The position numbers and the translations under genes are program-made. Below the pieces are notes generated by a model. The model searched no databases. It was not told where the DNA came from and saw only the letters and a program-made list of their open reading frames with translations. From Ixodes scapularis (taxonomy: Eukaryota; Arthropoda; Arachnida; Ixodida; Ixodidae), in the NCBI RefSeq assembly GCF_016920785.2, contig NW_024609839.1, forward strand, positions 7,900,196 through 7,964,195: a stretch of 64,000 bases of DNA, read 5' to 3'. Positions within the stretch are counted from its first letter, which is position 1; every line of letters starts with the position of its first letter. Positions 46,215 through 56,246 of this stretch are shown here, piece after piece.

Positions 46215-47697
46215 TAGTGATGGGACGAATCTTTATCCGAATCGAGATTCGGAGCCGAATCTGAAGATTCGGAAAGATTCGGAAGAGTAGCCGAATCTCA
46301 CGAGATTCGGAAAAGTTCGGAAAAATTCGGAGCTTTGCCGTGGTTGCCAGATCACGTTGATGAGTTTTACAACTTTTCGTGATATTAGATTGACTAAACT
46401 CTACAAAGTGCTCAAAATAATGTTGTAATATAATATCACAGTAATAAATAAAATGTTCCGCTCTGTTTATAATATTTCGGATGTTTATCGAGAACGGTAA
46501 CCATACATCGCGGGAAAATTGGTTTTGGTTTCGGATTACGACCAAAATAGGCATGTTGGTGCACGTGGAAATACAAGCGCATGTTTTCATCGTCCGGGCG
46601 GTTCAGCGACAGTCGGTTGTGGGGCAAACGGGTGGAGGAGACTTTCTTGGACACCAGGGACCTCCGGCGTTGTCGGCGGGGTCATGGCAGTGACCACCGC
46701 GGCTGCCCTTGCGGCGAAACGCAAGCTCGTCAGGGTTGGCGTGGCCGCCCCAGCCCGGCGGGATTCGGCAGACGTGCAGCCGGTGCAGCGGCGGGTCGAC
46801 GGAGCGAGGTGATGTTTATGCGAAGATCTTGAACATCGTTCAAGATCTTCGCTTCTTCGCAAGGGATCGATGCCGTACGTGCTGTTCGGCAGAAACACAT
46901 TTTGAGTATGTTCGTTTCGATTATCTTCAACATGTGTCCACTGCGGTATTGTTATCGGAACACGGGAAACAATCTAAAACTTTTTGCGCCGTACTATTAC
47001 AGTCTCCTGTACTGCATTTGTACCTTTCTCTAGTTAATGATATCTGAATTAGTGTTTGTTTCTGAACAATAAAGTTGCATTGGAAACCCCCGTGTTGTTT
47101 CTTTTTCATCAATTAAAGTTCACGTATACAACATTTGCTGCCGAGAACGGAGAAACGACAGTGCGACGTTTTTCTTCGCCGGTGTCGGTACGCGGTCGAA
47201 GTTGGGACGAGCAACACTTTTCATCGCTCTCGCGTCTTACGCACCTCTAGAGAAGAAGACGAATCATTTCCTTGCCTGAATATATTTGTTGCGCGTTGCG
47301 ACACATTACGTATAATACACAGCATTTCGCTACATTTTGTTTTACCGATCACCGCGAAACCGCGCAGAAACCGGGACCGTGCATTGGTTAGGCCTATACG
47401 CCAACCATACCGATCAGCTCAGCTGAACCTGGGCGCGTGACAGGGTTTAGAATGACAGTACAGTACATACCATACGTTAAAGTAAACAAGACGAAATCTG
47501 GTTATTTGCAGTAACAGTACCTAAAAAAAGAAAAACAACTGACAGCATTCGCGAGGTTTATGACAAGGTCCACGCTGCCGTCTGCAACCAGCGACGAACC
47601 TGACGAATCTCCGAATCTGCCGAATATTCGTCGCGGGAAGTTCGGAAATTTCCGAATCTGTCCGAATCCGAATCTCGGGTGATTCGTCCCATCACTA
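46215..47697. mobile_element. hAT element, 1,483 bp, non-autonomous
   Basis: 8 bp duplications GTAGAAAC (46207-46214 and 47698-47705) are perfect. The termini TAGTGATGGGACGAATC are exact inverted copies. Subterminal ATTCGG/CCGAAT clusters occur on both sides. The interior includes a CpG-rich stretch (46580-46810) with an ATG frame (46684-46812) and a hairpin, but no transposase. Confidence 0.88.
46820..46852. repeat. perfect 15 bp-arm hairpin inside the hAT
   Basis: GCGAAGATCTTGAAC - ATC - GTTCAAGATCTTCGC, directly after the stop of the small CpG-rich frame. Confidence 0.85.
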
Positions 47698-47705
47698 GTA
47701 GAAAC

Positions 47706-48740
47706 GGACCGTAAAACATCTGTCCCGTAAAACGCAGAAGGAGCCAGCGCCAAAACCGCTACGTCTGGCTGCGTCGCCATCTCCACGACGACCGGAAGCG
47801 TGTAAACCGGGACTGGCCGGGAAGTTAGAAAAGGCGCGGCAGCGGAAGCCACTGGGCGGAAGCTTTACGTTTCGGTTTCGCTTTTCTCCGACATCGGCCA
47901 CGGTCGCGGGCTGGTATGTTTGCGGCTGGTTGCGACGACGCGAGGGGCCACGAAAAGACGCCGAGTTGGCCGAGTACGAGTCACGGCCCACGATACGAGC
48001 AACGGGCCATTTGCCCCTGTCGACCGGCGATGCGGTATCCGCGGCTTAGTGTCACGATCGGTTTGTTGCCGTGCACGTTGACTCAAAGCTCGAAGTTATG
48101 CAGTTCCGTCAGTTCCGTTCCGGCACCAGCCGCACCACGTTTTCCGGTGCATCGCACGTGGAGGCCTTTCGACGCATTCAGTGAACGTAAAGATCGCGCC
48201 CGCTGTCTTCGGTGCTGTGGAAGAAGTTGGGAGACGGAAGAAGCATCAAAACCAAGGCGTTTAGGACTCCAGTCCGGGCCGCCGGTCCACTCTGAACGAG
48301 AGGCGACGTGTGTGTGCACGCTTTGAGGAAGCCTCCACGTTTCGCCGCGCCAGACCTCGCCGATCGCGACCAGACCCCGAGTCCGAGAGGCTCTTGCGCA
48401 GCCAGGAACGGCAGCGAGGTAGGAGCTGCTCGTTCTGCGCAACCATGCAGTGCTCTACAGTGATCGGAGCTCTCGGTGTCATGCGTGCTTGCACCGAAGC
48501 CTTTGTGACCCCTTCGGACGCGCAAGTCGTACTTCGCAAAGGTTTGGACGGGGCCGCCCTCACCGAGCAGCTCCGCTAAATTCCGCTTACTTATGATCGC
48601 AATAAAAGCTTGCGTTTGTTCTCGGGAAAAAAATTGCGGGACCGCTCTCCGCGCCGCCGACGAGGTTGGCCGCCACCATGTTCTCAGCTGTTCACTCGCT
48701 CCCGCAGGGAGCGCCTTCCGATAATCCTCCCCGTTCCAAA
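47706..48740. other. CpG-rich region, genes uncertain
   Basis: Many overlapping frames and CpG-rich composition suggest a former promoter or exon region. The only specific signals are the + frame ending at 48579 and the AATAAA at 48600, annotated separately, and a strong start context (GCCGCCACCATG, ATG at 48678). Confidence 0.35.
48445..48605 (+). CDS. possible terminal exon, hypothetical
   Basis: The + frame reads MQCSTVIGALGVMRACTEAF and VTPSDAQVVLRKGLDGAA, then TEQLR and a stop at 48577-48579. A canonical AATAAA follows at 48600-48605, the right distance for a polyadenylation signal. No family is recognised and no acceptor upstream is convincing; the frame extends open to 48310. It could be chance in CpG-rich DNA. 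Confidence 0.25.
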
Positions 48741-48744
48741 ATGC

Positions 48745-48920
48745 GATGCGATCTTCGTTTACATGGGCTGAATGAATGCGCACTCGCCATCTCAATCCAC
48801 CTCTGTCTAGCGACTTTAATGCGATGCGCTTTGCGCATTATGCCGTTCACATGACCGCATATTGAATGCGGCAACTGGATTCAATGCGACTAAGTCGCAT
48901 TCATGTAAACGCGGCTTATG
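48745..48920. mobile_element. ~175 bp MITE with TTTACATG/AATGCG inverted repeats
   Basis: CGTTTACATGGGCTGAATGA at the left and the complement of GCGTTTACATGAATGCGACT at the right. Internal AATGCGA words recur. Confidence 0.55.
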
Positions 48921-48939
48921 TTATTTTTCGACATGTATG

Positions 48940-49281
48940 ATGTATGTAACGATACCGGTGGTAAACGATGGACGTTTTTGTTGGAAGATGGCGGTCGTCT
49001 TTCTGCATGTATGGTTTAGTTATACCGGTGGTCTTGTGGTATAGGCGTTTCTTTGGAAAGATGGCGGTCGTCTACGTCATCGGACGCAAAATCATACCAG
49101 CCATACCGAGTCATATCGGCGAGCAAACCGGCTGCCAGTATAGACAGACCCGGAGCCATAGCGGTGCCGGTATCTCCAGTTATGGAGAACGCAAAACCAA
49201 ATTAGCTGCATGTATAATAACAATAAATTATGGTGGTGTCATACCAGGACTGTACAAGCAGCAGGTTTGTTTCTTGTACGT
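48940..49281. repeat. right subterminal repeats of the 14.27 kb element
   Basis: AAGATGGCGGTCGTCT occurs at about 48986 and 49059, with TATACCGGTGGT words between. The zone faces the terminal repeat at 49282. Confidence 0.55.
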
Positions 49282-49294
49282 TTTTCCAATAGGG

Positions 49295-49922
49295 AATGCT
49301 TCCAGCATTGGCCTTCTTGCTAATCGTCGACATTTCTGAGGCCTTCCAGGACCCTCTCGAGGTTTTCCCCACCGATGCCTCACCCGTGGCCGACTACTTC
49401 GAGGACGTGTATGTCGGGAGACCCCATCGAAACGGCTTGTCGTCGGCCATCTTCCCTTCTTTGGTTTGGTCAGTCAGAGAATCAACACTAGCAGAAATGC
49501 CAAGGACGGACACCAGCATCAAAGCATGGCACCGGGGAACTGACCTAATCCTTTGAGAACTTTTATGTTTTCTGTAGCACATTTTTGCATTTGGGGCTTA
49601 AACTTTCAGCAAGGTACTCACTCAAAGAGCTTTCTTTACGAGTGTGTTTGTTATTTTTTTATGCCAGAGCAACGCGGAATGCAGTTCTCTCAATATCTGC
49701 GCGTTACTGGGCTGCATAAAGAGAAAGCAGTTTTTGACAGAGATGAAGCTGGTTCAAGCAGAGGCCGGCACGACATATTCGAGACTGTCCAAGAAGCACG
49801 CCGAGTGCAACCAGCGTCTTCAGATCATTGTGAGCCGCTACGATGGTCGCAACCGTCTTGATACCTTGAGGGTGGTAGCTCGGAATATCGCTTTCTTAAT
49901 TTGTGTTTATTTCGCTCAATAA
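49295..49922 (+). pseudogene. MULE 1 transposase, 3' half
   Basis: The sequence resumes the MULE gene exactly at the point lost at 35026. It reads LPALAFLLIV, FPTDASPVADYFEDVYVGRP (the conserved YFED.Y.GR block) and RTDTSIKAWHRG. After an intron-like gap it gives TYSRLSKKHAECNQRLQIIV and SRYDGRNRL, the C-terminal helix region. AATAAA occurs at 49918. Frame breaks occur, and it is separated from its 5' half, so it is dead. Confidence 0.78.
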
Positions 49923-50264
49923 ACCTGTTGTTTTCTAAGTACAACGGTGACTTGTTTGGATGTTCCCTCTCTTCAATAAAAATGAAATATAAATATCAGT
50001 AGGGCAAATTCGAATATCCGGTTCGCACAGTGACAAACTTTCCCAGTGACAAATTCCCCTACGACGAATGTTCCGCTGTGACGAACGGGCCTATTACCAG
50101 TTGGCCTATGACGAATGCGCAAATGACAAACGGGCCTACACCCGAGGGGGATAGGGCGATAAGGGTCAGAACTGAAAAAATCTGGCAATCTTGGCTAAAA
50201 CACATGGAGCGTCACAGACTAAACTCTTATCTCCCTGAAGTCCCCTCCATCAAGCCTTCCGTAT

Positions 50265-51275
50265 GCAGTTAATTGCAAAAATACTCCAAAAGCCGGGAGA
50301 CGTCATAATTAAAATAAGAACACCGACTTTACATAACAGAAAAAACAATTTCATTAGACGTTTCGCCTCCCATGCGGGAGGCATCTTCTGTAGTTACAAT
50401 GCAAACGCAAGGTTCAACCTAAAGTCAGCGTTATTTATCAGGAATGTCCATATAAGCTTCGCGGAGAGGGCCGCGGTTTTTATGACAGACGAATGTGTCC
50501 CTGCGGACAAACCACGATTCTAGGAGTATTCGTCCGAAGCCCCCATCTGTCTTCCCTCGCCAAGGTAGTCGCGGCCGCAAAGTCAAAAGAATTCCCCATT
50601 GTCCACGCATGGTCCACTAGTTCAGGCTTTAGCCACGTCGCGTGGGATGCGTACGTGACGTCACGCTTGTGTTCTTTGAGTCTGGTATCTCTCCTCCGTC
50701 CGGTTTCACCAATCTAGGACGCTGGGCAGTCACCGCAGGGGATTTTGTGGATAACGCCTCAATTTGGACGTTCGCCGGGGTTGGGTCCTTTGGTTTGGAA
50801 ACGGAATTTGCAATAGTTTTGTATGGCTTGAAAACAGTTCGAATGCCAAGGGGCCTCAAAGCGCGACTAAGAGGTTCGGAGACTCCTTTGACATAGGGGA
50901 TGCACACTACATTCTTATCTCTTTCCCTTTCGCACGGTTGCACATTTTGTTTCATTTTGTTTTTGACCTCGTCCACAAAACGCTGTGGGTAGTGACGTTT
51001 CACCAAAGCTCCCTGTAAATTAGTCATCTCTTTTGCGCCATGGAGCTCGTTAGATGACACGGTATTTGATCTCTGTACAAACGATCGCAGTACTGATTTC
51101 TTGCGTTGCCGTGGGTGATGGGACAAAAAATCCAAAAAATTATCTGTTTCACATGGTTTGCGGTACACACCCGTTTTAATCCTGTGGTTTGGTTCGCCTG
51201 TCCTCATTACAGACACATCTAGGAAGGGCAACTTGCCCTGCTGTTCTGCCTCGCAAGAAAGCTGTATGGCGGGGT
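50265..51275 (-). pseudogene. Penelope-like element (PLE), RT C-terminus to GIY-YIG
   Basis: On the minus strand, LPFLDVSVMRTGEPNHRIKT with GVYRKPCETDNFLDFLSHHP is the end of the PLE reverse transcriptase. A linker follows (LSRALRPLGIRTVFKPYKTI), then IPCGDCPAS-stop-IGETGRRRDTRL, the GIY-YIG endonuclease with a TAG (50714-50716) in place of the expected Tyr. A frameshift lies just before it. The 3' region has a hammerhead-like fold. The N-terminus is missing (5' truncation near 51275). Confidence 0.8.
50357..50390 (-). ncRNA. hammerhead-like motif, core mutated
   Basis: On the minus strand CAGAAGA - T - GCCTCCC - GCAT - GGGAGGC - GAAACGTC. Stem II is perfect, but the first core box is CAGAAGA, not CUGANGA, so activity is doubtful. 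Hammerheads are documented in PLE terminal regions. Confidence 0.55.
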
Positions 51276-51586
51276 GAACACTGTTTAACTACATAGATAC
51301 AATAGTAAGGGTGCAGGCGAGCTGGTGGATGTTAACCATGTTGTAACTGTAACAACTGCACTGCTCTGTTTCACATGGTTTGCGGTACACACCCGTTTTA
51401 ATCCTGTGGTTTGGTTCGCCTGTCCTCATTACAGATACATCTAGGAAGGGCAACTTGCCCTGCTGTTCTGCCTCGCAAGAAAACTGTATGGCGGGGTGAA
51501 CACTGTTTAACTACATAGATACAATAGTAAGGGTGCAGGCGAGCTGGTGGATGTTAACCATGTTGTAACTGTAACAACGGCACTGC
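51143..51586. repeat. 222 bp direct tandem duplication
   Basis: Units 51143-51364 and 51365-51586 differ at only a few positions (for example GACACA/GATACA). Each contains about 130 bp of PLE reverse transcriptase and about 80 bp of flanking DNA, so it arose after the PLE inserted and is recent. Confidence 0.85.
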
Positions 51587-51589
51587 TAT

Positions 51590-52160
51590 TTGCTCGGAGA
51601 CAGAAATCATTCACAAGGAGAGGAATGATACAAAAAGACTAATAAGGGAGACGGTGCAAATAAAGTCTTTAGGTAATTGCATAAGTCAGGCGTCGCCACA
51701 GTTCGGTAAAAATTCCAAAAGCTTTTTAAAAATATAATTATAATATTTTTTTTTTTTTGGGGGGGGGGGGGGCGGGAAGGGGGAAATGCTGTACTGTTCA
51801 TCTTTGCACCGTTTTAGGTTAAGTGCGTGTCATCCTTTCGCGGAGGAGGAAAGAGAAACATTTTAAGTGGAAAAAGATTTTTTTTTCATGTATGTGTGTG
51901 TGAACCTTTGTTACTTTGGGATAGGTAATGTTCCTTTTGTTATATTTTGGGAAAATTTGCTGAGTTATCTTTGCGAATCGGCATGAAGGCCGTTCATAGC
52001 GCTACTTTGGAATTACAGGGTTTGGCGTTTGGACTGTTTAGGGGTTGTCCCTTTGTGTTGGTAGTGACTGTCTGGAGGGTTTGGCGGTTGAACTGGTTAG
52101 AGTTGCCCCTTTGTGTTGGTGGTGGGCTGTTTGTGGACTATACAAGGAGGAGGACTAAAT
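51590..52160. other. no gene recognised
   Basis: Contains a T/G homopolymer junction at 51749-51771 and short GT-rich repeats (52060-52135). Confidence 0.4.
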
Positions 52161-52165
52161 AAACC

Positions 52166-54649
52166 GGGATACGGCCCATTCGTCACATGTCGATTCGTCA
52201 TAGGGCAACTGGTAACAGGCCCGTTCGTCACAGCGGAACATTGGTCATAGGGTGATTCTTCACGCTGGCAGTTTGTCACACAATGACTTCAAGATTGTTA
52301 AACGTTTCTGTTTTTTTTCTATCTTGTTTTCTTAGGAAAGTTACGAAAGGGGGCCACTCAATTAAATCCGTACAAGGCCAGTGAGGTTGACTACGGGAAA
52401 CAAATTATGTCCCAATGACCCCAAGTTAAGGCAGCATGCAGATTTTGGCCTGCATGTTGTCCTTATCGGGGTCACCTTTCTTACAAAAGAGCTTCGAGAA
52501 CATAAAGTTCACAATAGAAAAAAGCCCACCGAACGCGATTCTTTTTTTTTTTTTTTTTGTGCCCCGTTTCAAGGCTTATTATGCCGGTTGCCATCCGATT
52601 ATAAAAATATCACTCTGGATCTCTAAATGGGGTAGTTACTACTAAGAAAGGTGGCGATACGCTTCTTCACGAAGGACATTCCTACACTTGCATTGAGGTT
52701 TACGAAACTGCGTTGTATTGGGCCTGCCGGCGAAGAGAAGTTTGTGAAACTAAATTAGTCACCGATCACGCCAAGACTCGTGTAATCTCTTATTCAGGAG
52801 ACCATACGCATGCATCTGACAACACCAATATTAATGTGCTTGGGTTCGTCATCAGATGAAGGAAAAAGCTGGTATGTACCAAAATCTGTTCCTGCTGTTA
52901 TATTTCCAAAACAAGCTCACTAATGTCCTTTATTCCAGTGGAAGGCCGTCTAGCACCACACCAAATACTTCTAGCTGCGGTTGCCTGTGTCAGTGGCGAC
53001 ACTGCTTTGCAGATTCCCGCACCGCCAGCACTTCGGCGCACCATCCGCAAGCAAAGGCAACGGTCGAATTTCGAGTACAGCGTATCATCTTGCAGAGCCG
53101 ATATACGATCGAATGCCCACAGAGTTCGAAGTTAAAGTGTAATGCAGCGCAAAATCACAGTGCGCGACATATTATGATAATAATGACTGTTTTACCTGCA
53201 TGCAGACCACTGCCAAAGGAGACTCCTTTCTCCTCCACGATAGCGTAGAGGGCGACGGCGAAAGAATCTTGATCTTTGCTACCGAGCGCAACTTGAGCTG
53301 TCTGGCTCAGGCGACTACGTGGTTCGCGGACGGAACCTTTAAAGTGACCCCGGCACAGTTCTACTAACTGTACAAGGAGCATGCCAGAGTCAACGGCGTG
53401 GTAAAGCCAATGGTTTACAGCTTGCTGCCCAACAAATCTGAAGCTACCTTGAAAAGGTGAGCATTCAAGAGCTCTGATGAACGTATGAAACGAAACGCTC
53501 GGTGGTCCAATTATTGGATATGTGTTCAAACACTTCAAGATATGTTCGCTCGTTTTACGGTTTTTCGACGTCGTTCTAAGTCACATGGAGGGCCAACTGC
53601 CTTGAGGTGGCTTACACGGACTTCAAGATAGCGGCCATCAACGATACAGGGATGCTTTTTTCACTTTTCCCAGTCGGTGTATAGGAAGGTGTGCTCCAGT
53701 GGTCACCAGAGTCGCTACAATTCAGATGACGAGTTTGCTGTTCTGGTATGCGGCATTCTATTTACTTGTCTTATTGTTGTCTTCAGGTAAGCCAATTGGT
53801 TACTTTATTTCTTGTTGATTTTCAGATGGGAATGCATCCAGCATTGGCCTTCTTGCCAATCGCAGACATTCTCGAGGTTTTCCCCACCGATGCCTCACTC
53901 GTGGCGAACTACTTCGAGGACGTGTATATCGGGAGACCCCGTCGAAACAGCTTGTCGTCGGCCACCTCCCCTCCTCGGGTTTGGTCAGTCAGAGAATCAA
54001 CACTAGCAGAAAGGCTAACAAGGACGAACAACAGCATCGAAGCGTGGCTCCGGGGACTGCACGTAAGAACTTACCTAATCCTCTGAGAAGTTAGGCGTTT
54101 TCTGTAGCTCATTTTTGCATTTGAGGCTCAAAATTTCAGTACGGTGCCCACTTAAAAAGCTTTCTCCACGAGTGGGTGTGTTTTTTTTTTTATTTTTATC
54201 CTTAACAGATATGAAGCTGGCTCAAGCAGAGGGCGGCACGACATCTTCGAGGGTGTCCAAGAAGCACGACGACAGCAACCGGCGTCTTCAAATCATTGTC
54301 AGCCGGTACAATGGTCGCAATCGTCTAGAAACCCAGAGGGCCAGCAGCAGCTGGGAATATCGCTTTTTAATGTTTTTTTTATTTCGTTCAATATATCTGT
54401 TGTTTTCTAAGTACAACAATGACTTGTTTGGATGTTCCCTCTCTTTAGTGAAATTAAATATACCGTACTAATCTTTATTGCATGCACAGCCAGGTGAATA
54501 TATGTTGGACAAATTCAAATATCCGGTTAGCACAGTGACAAACGTTCCTAGGGATAAATTCCCTTATGACGAATGTTCCGCTGTGACGAACGGGCCTATT
54601 ACCAGTTGGCCTATGACGAATGCGCACATGACAAACGGGCCTACACCCC
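52166..54649 (+). mobile_element. MULE element 2, near full length
   Basis: Inverted repeats of about 115 bp at 52166-52282 and 54533-54649 match those of MULE 1. The transposase gene lies between in + orientation. No 9 bp duplication is visible: the left flank is AAATAAACC and the right flank is PLE sequence starting GTCCAAAGA. One side was therefore recombined or truncated after insertion. Confidence 0.82.
52627..54390 (+). pseudogene. MULE 2 transposase with FLYWCH finger, few lesions
   Basis: The order is: FLYWCH finger at about 52630-52830 (LYWACRRREVCETKLVTDHA and GDHTHASD, with C-C-H-H complete); a short intron (donor GTATGT at 52871, acceptor TTATTCCAG before 52940); VEGRLAPHQILLAAVACVSG; then FLLHDSVEGDGERILIFATE and TTWFADGTFKVTPAQFY, with the first catalytic Asp in DGTF; LLPNKSEA; TDF; GCFFHFSQSVYRKVCSSGHQ; then FPTDASLVANYFEDVYIGRP and RTNNSIEAWLRG; and the C-terminal helices. 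A TAA at 53365-53367 replaces the residue after QFY, and other frame breaks occur. It would need repair to work, so it is called a pseudogene; MULE transposases catalyse DDE cut-and-paste. Confidence 0.82.
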
Positions 54650-54998
54650 GTCCAAAGAGGCGTTATACACAAGATCCCCTCCAGTGCCCAGCGTCCTACA
54701 TTGGTGAAACCGAACGGAGGAGAGATACCAGACTCAAAGAACACAAGCGTGACGTCACGTACGCAGCCCACGCGACGCGACTGAAGACTGAACTGGTGGA
54801 CCATGCGTGGACAATGGGGCATTCTTTCGACTTTCCGGCCGCGACGACCTTGGCGAAAGAGGACAGGTGGGGGCCTTGAAAGCTCCTAGAATCGTGGTTT
54901 GTTCGCAGGGACACATCCGTGTGCAACAAAAACCGCTGCCCTCTCCACGAAGCCTACACGGACATTCGTGATAAATAGCGTTGACTTGAGGTTGAACC

Positions 54999-56185
54999 CA
55001 GGGTTGCCAGGTTGGGCTATTAATAGCCAAATTGGGCTACTTCGTCATGCATTTGGCGTCGAATTTTGGCGGTTGGTTATGTGGCTATTTTTGGGCTATT
55101 TCAAATCCTAACGCGGCACTTTTTTTTTCTGCTTGGTTTAGAGTAGTTGTACAAAATACACTTCAGCATGGACACAAAGCGACAGTCCACCGTTTCTGGA
55201 TTCCCGCTTTCAGAGATTTTCTGCGTGAAGATTCGTGGGCGTGATGCCAGAATTTATTAGCTGAAGTGAGCTACCGTGACCTAGATTCAGCTCCGACGAC
55301 ATCGCTTTTGTAGTAATTATTACTTATTTTATGCTTCCAAGCTCTTTCTGCTTCCTACTGGCGTCTCTTATTTCCTCGAGTTTCCCACCATCATCCTACA
55401 GGAAGCACATCATCTGAGGAAAAGTGATACTAAAGGCAACTCAAAATTTCCAGCAGAATTTAATGTCGTCCGATAACGCGTGATATACCGGATATAACGA
55501 AGGATGCTTTTCGGCGAAACATGAAAGTTTCTTAAAGCACCATAAGCCATAACAAAAGACAACAAATTTGGGACAATCAATATTCCAAACAAGGCCAAGG
55601 TCAATGCGCAGGAGCAGCCCTGTTTTCGTTGCTATTCTAGCTTGCCATCGTGCTCCCGACACTGCCCATGTCGAATGCCGCCGTGGGGAGAGTAGAGTAT
55701 TCAGTCAGGTATCCCTCACGAAGCCAGTCCTAAGGTAGAACATGTCCCTTCCAACTCTTCAAAACGTCCTCTATGTAAAGTTTGTTTTCCTTGGGAAGAA
55801 CAAGTTCTGTGAGGACATCAACCCTACTGAAGAAGGTTTTGCCCGTTTTAACACGGAAATCGTGTATGAGTAGGGTAAGCCGGGCACGAGCGTGTGCTTC
55901 ATAACTATGTGACTGCGAAAACGCGTGTGGAAAATTTTTGTACTTTTGTGTTTGAAATAAAACTTTCAATACATTTCAAAATACGGTAGATCTTGCAAGC
56001 TGCTCCTAAACCCTACATATGTAGACGCAGTGCCTTCGAAATGAGCTCGTACATCCAAGCGCACAATTTTTGGGCTCTACAGAATATGGCTACTTTTGGG
56101 CTACATAAATCTCTTGCATTTGGCTACTTTTGGGCTACACCGTTTGGCTTTTGGCGGTTTCAGCTAGAAATTACCTGGCAACAAC
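54999..56185. mobile_element. hAT-like insertion within the PLE, 1,187 bp
   Basis: TTGAACC flanks both sides (54992-54998 and 56186-56192). An eighth base differs (G versus C), which fits an 8 bp duplication with one change. The ends share TTGCCAGG in inverted orientation: CAGGGTTGCCAGG on the left and TTGTTGCCAGG reversed on the right. TTTTGGGCTAC words recur near both ends. No transposase. Confidence 0.7.
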
Positions 56186-56212
56186 TTGAACCTTGCATTT
56201 GCTGTGTAACTA

Positions 56213-56246
56213 CTGATGATGCCTCCCGCATGGGAGGCGAAATGTC
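56213..56246 (+). ncRNA. hammerhead ribozyme-like motif with intact core
   Basis: CTGATGA - T - GCCTCCC - GCAT - GGGAGGC - GAAA - TGTC. The CUGAUGA and GAAA boxes match the hammerhead core exactly, and stem II is seven perfect base pairs with a four-base loop. It lies in the 3' part of a PLE, where hammerheads are known. Helices I and III were not verified. Confidence 0.6.

Larger units (their letters stand above)
35027..49294. mobile_element. 14.27 kb insertion with 13 bp inverted termini, nested inside MULE 1
   Basis: The left end CCCTATTGGAAAA (35027-35039) and right end TTTTCCAATAGGG (49282-49294) are perfect inverted repeats placed exactly where MULE 1 is broken. At most 2-3 bp of host sequence (AA or GAA) is duplicated. 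Both subterminal zones contain short imperfect repeats (35040-35340 and 48950-49280). The interior holds minisatellite, PLE, MITE and hAT insertions and some CpG-rich sequence, but no recognisable transposase. The same 13-mer occurs once more at 8995. Superfamily unassigned. Confidence 0.7.
33319..50143 (+). mobile_element. MULE (Mutator-like) element 1, split by a 14.27 kb insertion
   Basis: Terminal inverted repeats of about 115 bp lie at 33319-33435 (GGGATACGGCCCATTCGTCA...) and 50028-50143 (complement). The outer flanks are perfect 9 bp direct repeats GAGGGGGAT (33310-33318 and 50144-50152), the duplication length of MULEs. The 5' half of the gene is at 33.8-35.02 kb and the 3' half at 49.29-49.92 kb. 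They meet without gap or overlap relative to the second copy at 52166-54649. Everything between 35027 and 49294 is therefore a later insertion. Confidence 0.88.

Noticed and set aside
48178..48795. 205-codon minus frame
   Set aside because: CpG-rich DNA keeps several overlapping frames open; no domain, start context or splice support.
35027..49294. Maverick/Polinton interpretation of the 14.27 kb insertion
   Set aside because: No polymerase B, integrase or capsid-type frames, no 6 bp duplication, and the termini do not start AG; only the size fits.
49295..50143. Independent truncated third MULE copy
   Set aside because: The shared 9 bp duplication with 33310-33318 and exact complementarity of halves show it is the other part of MULE 1.
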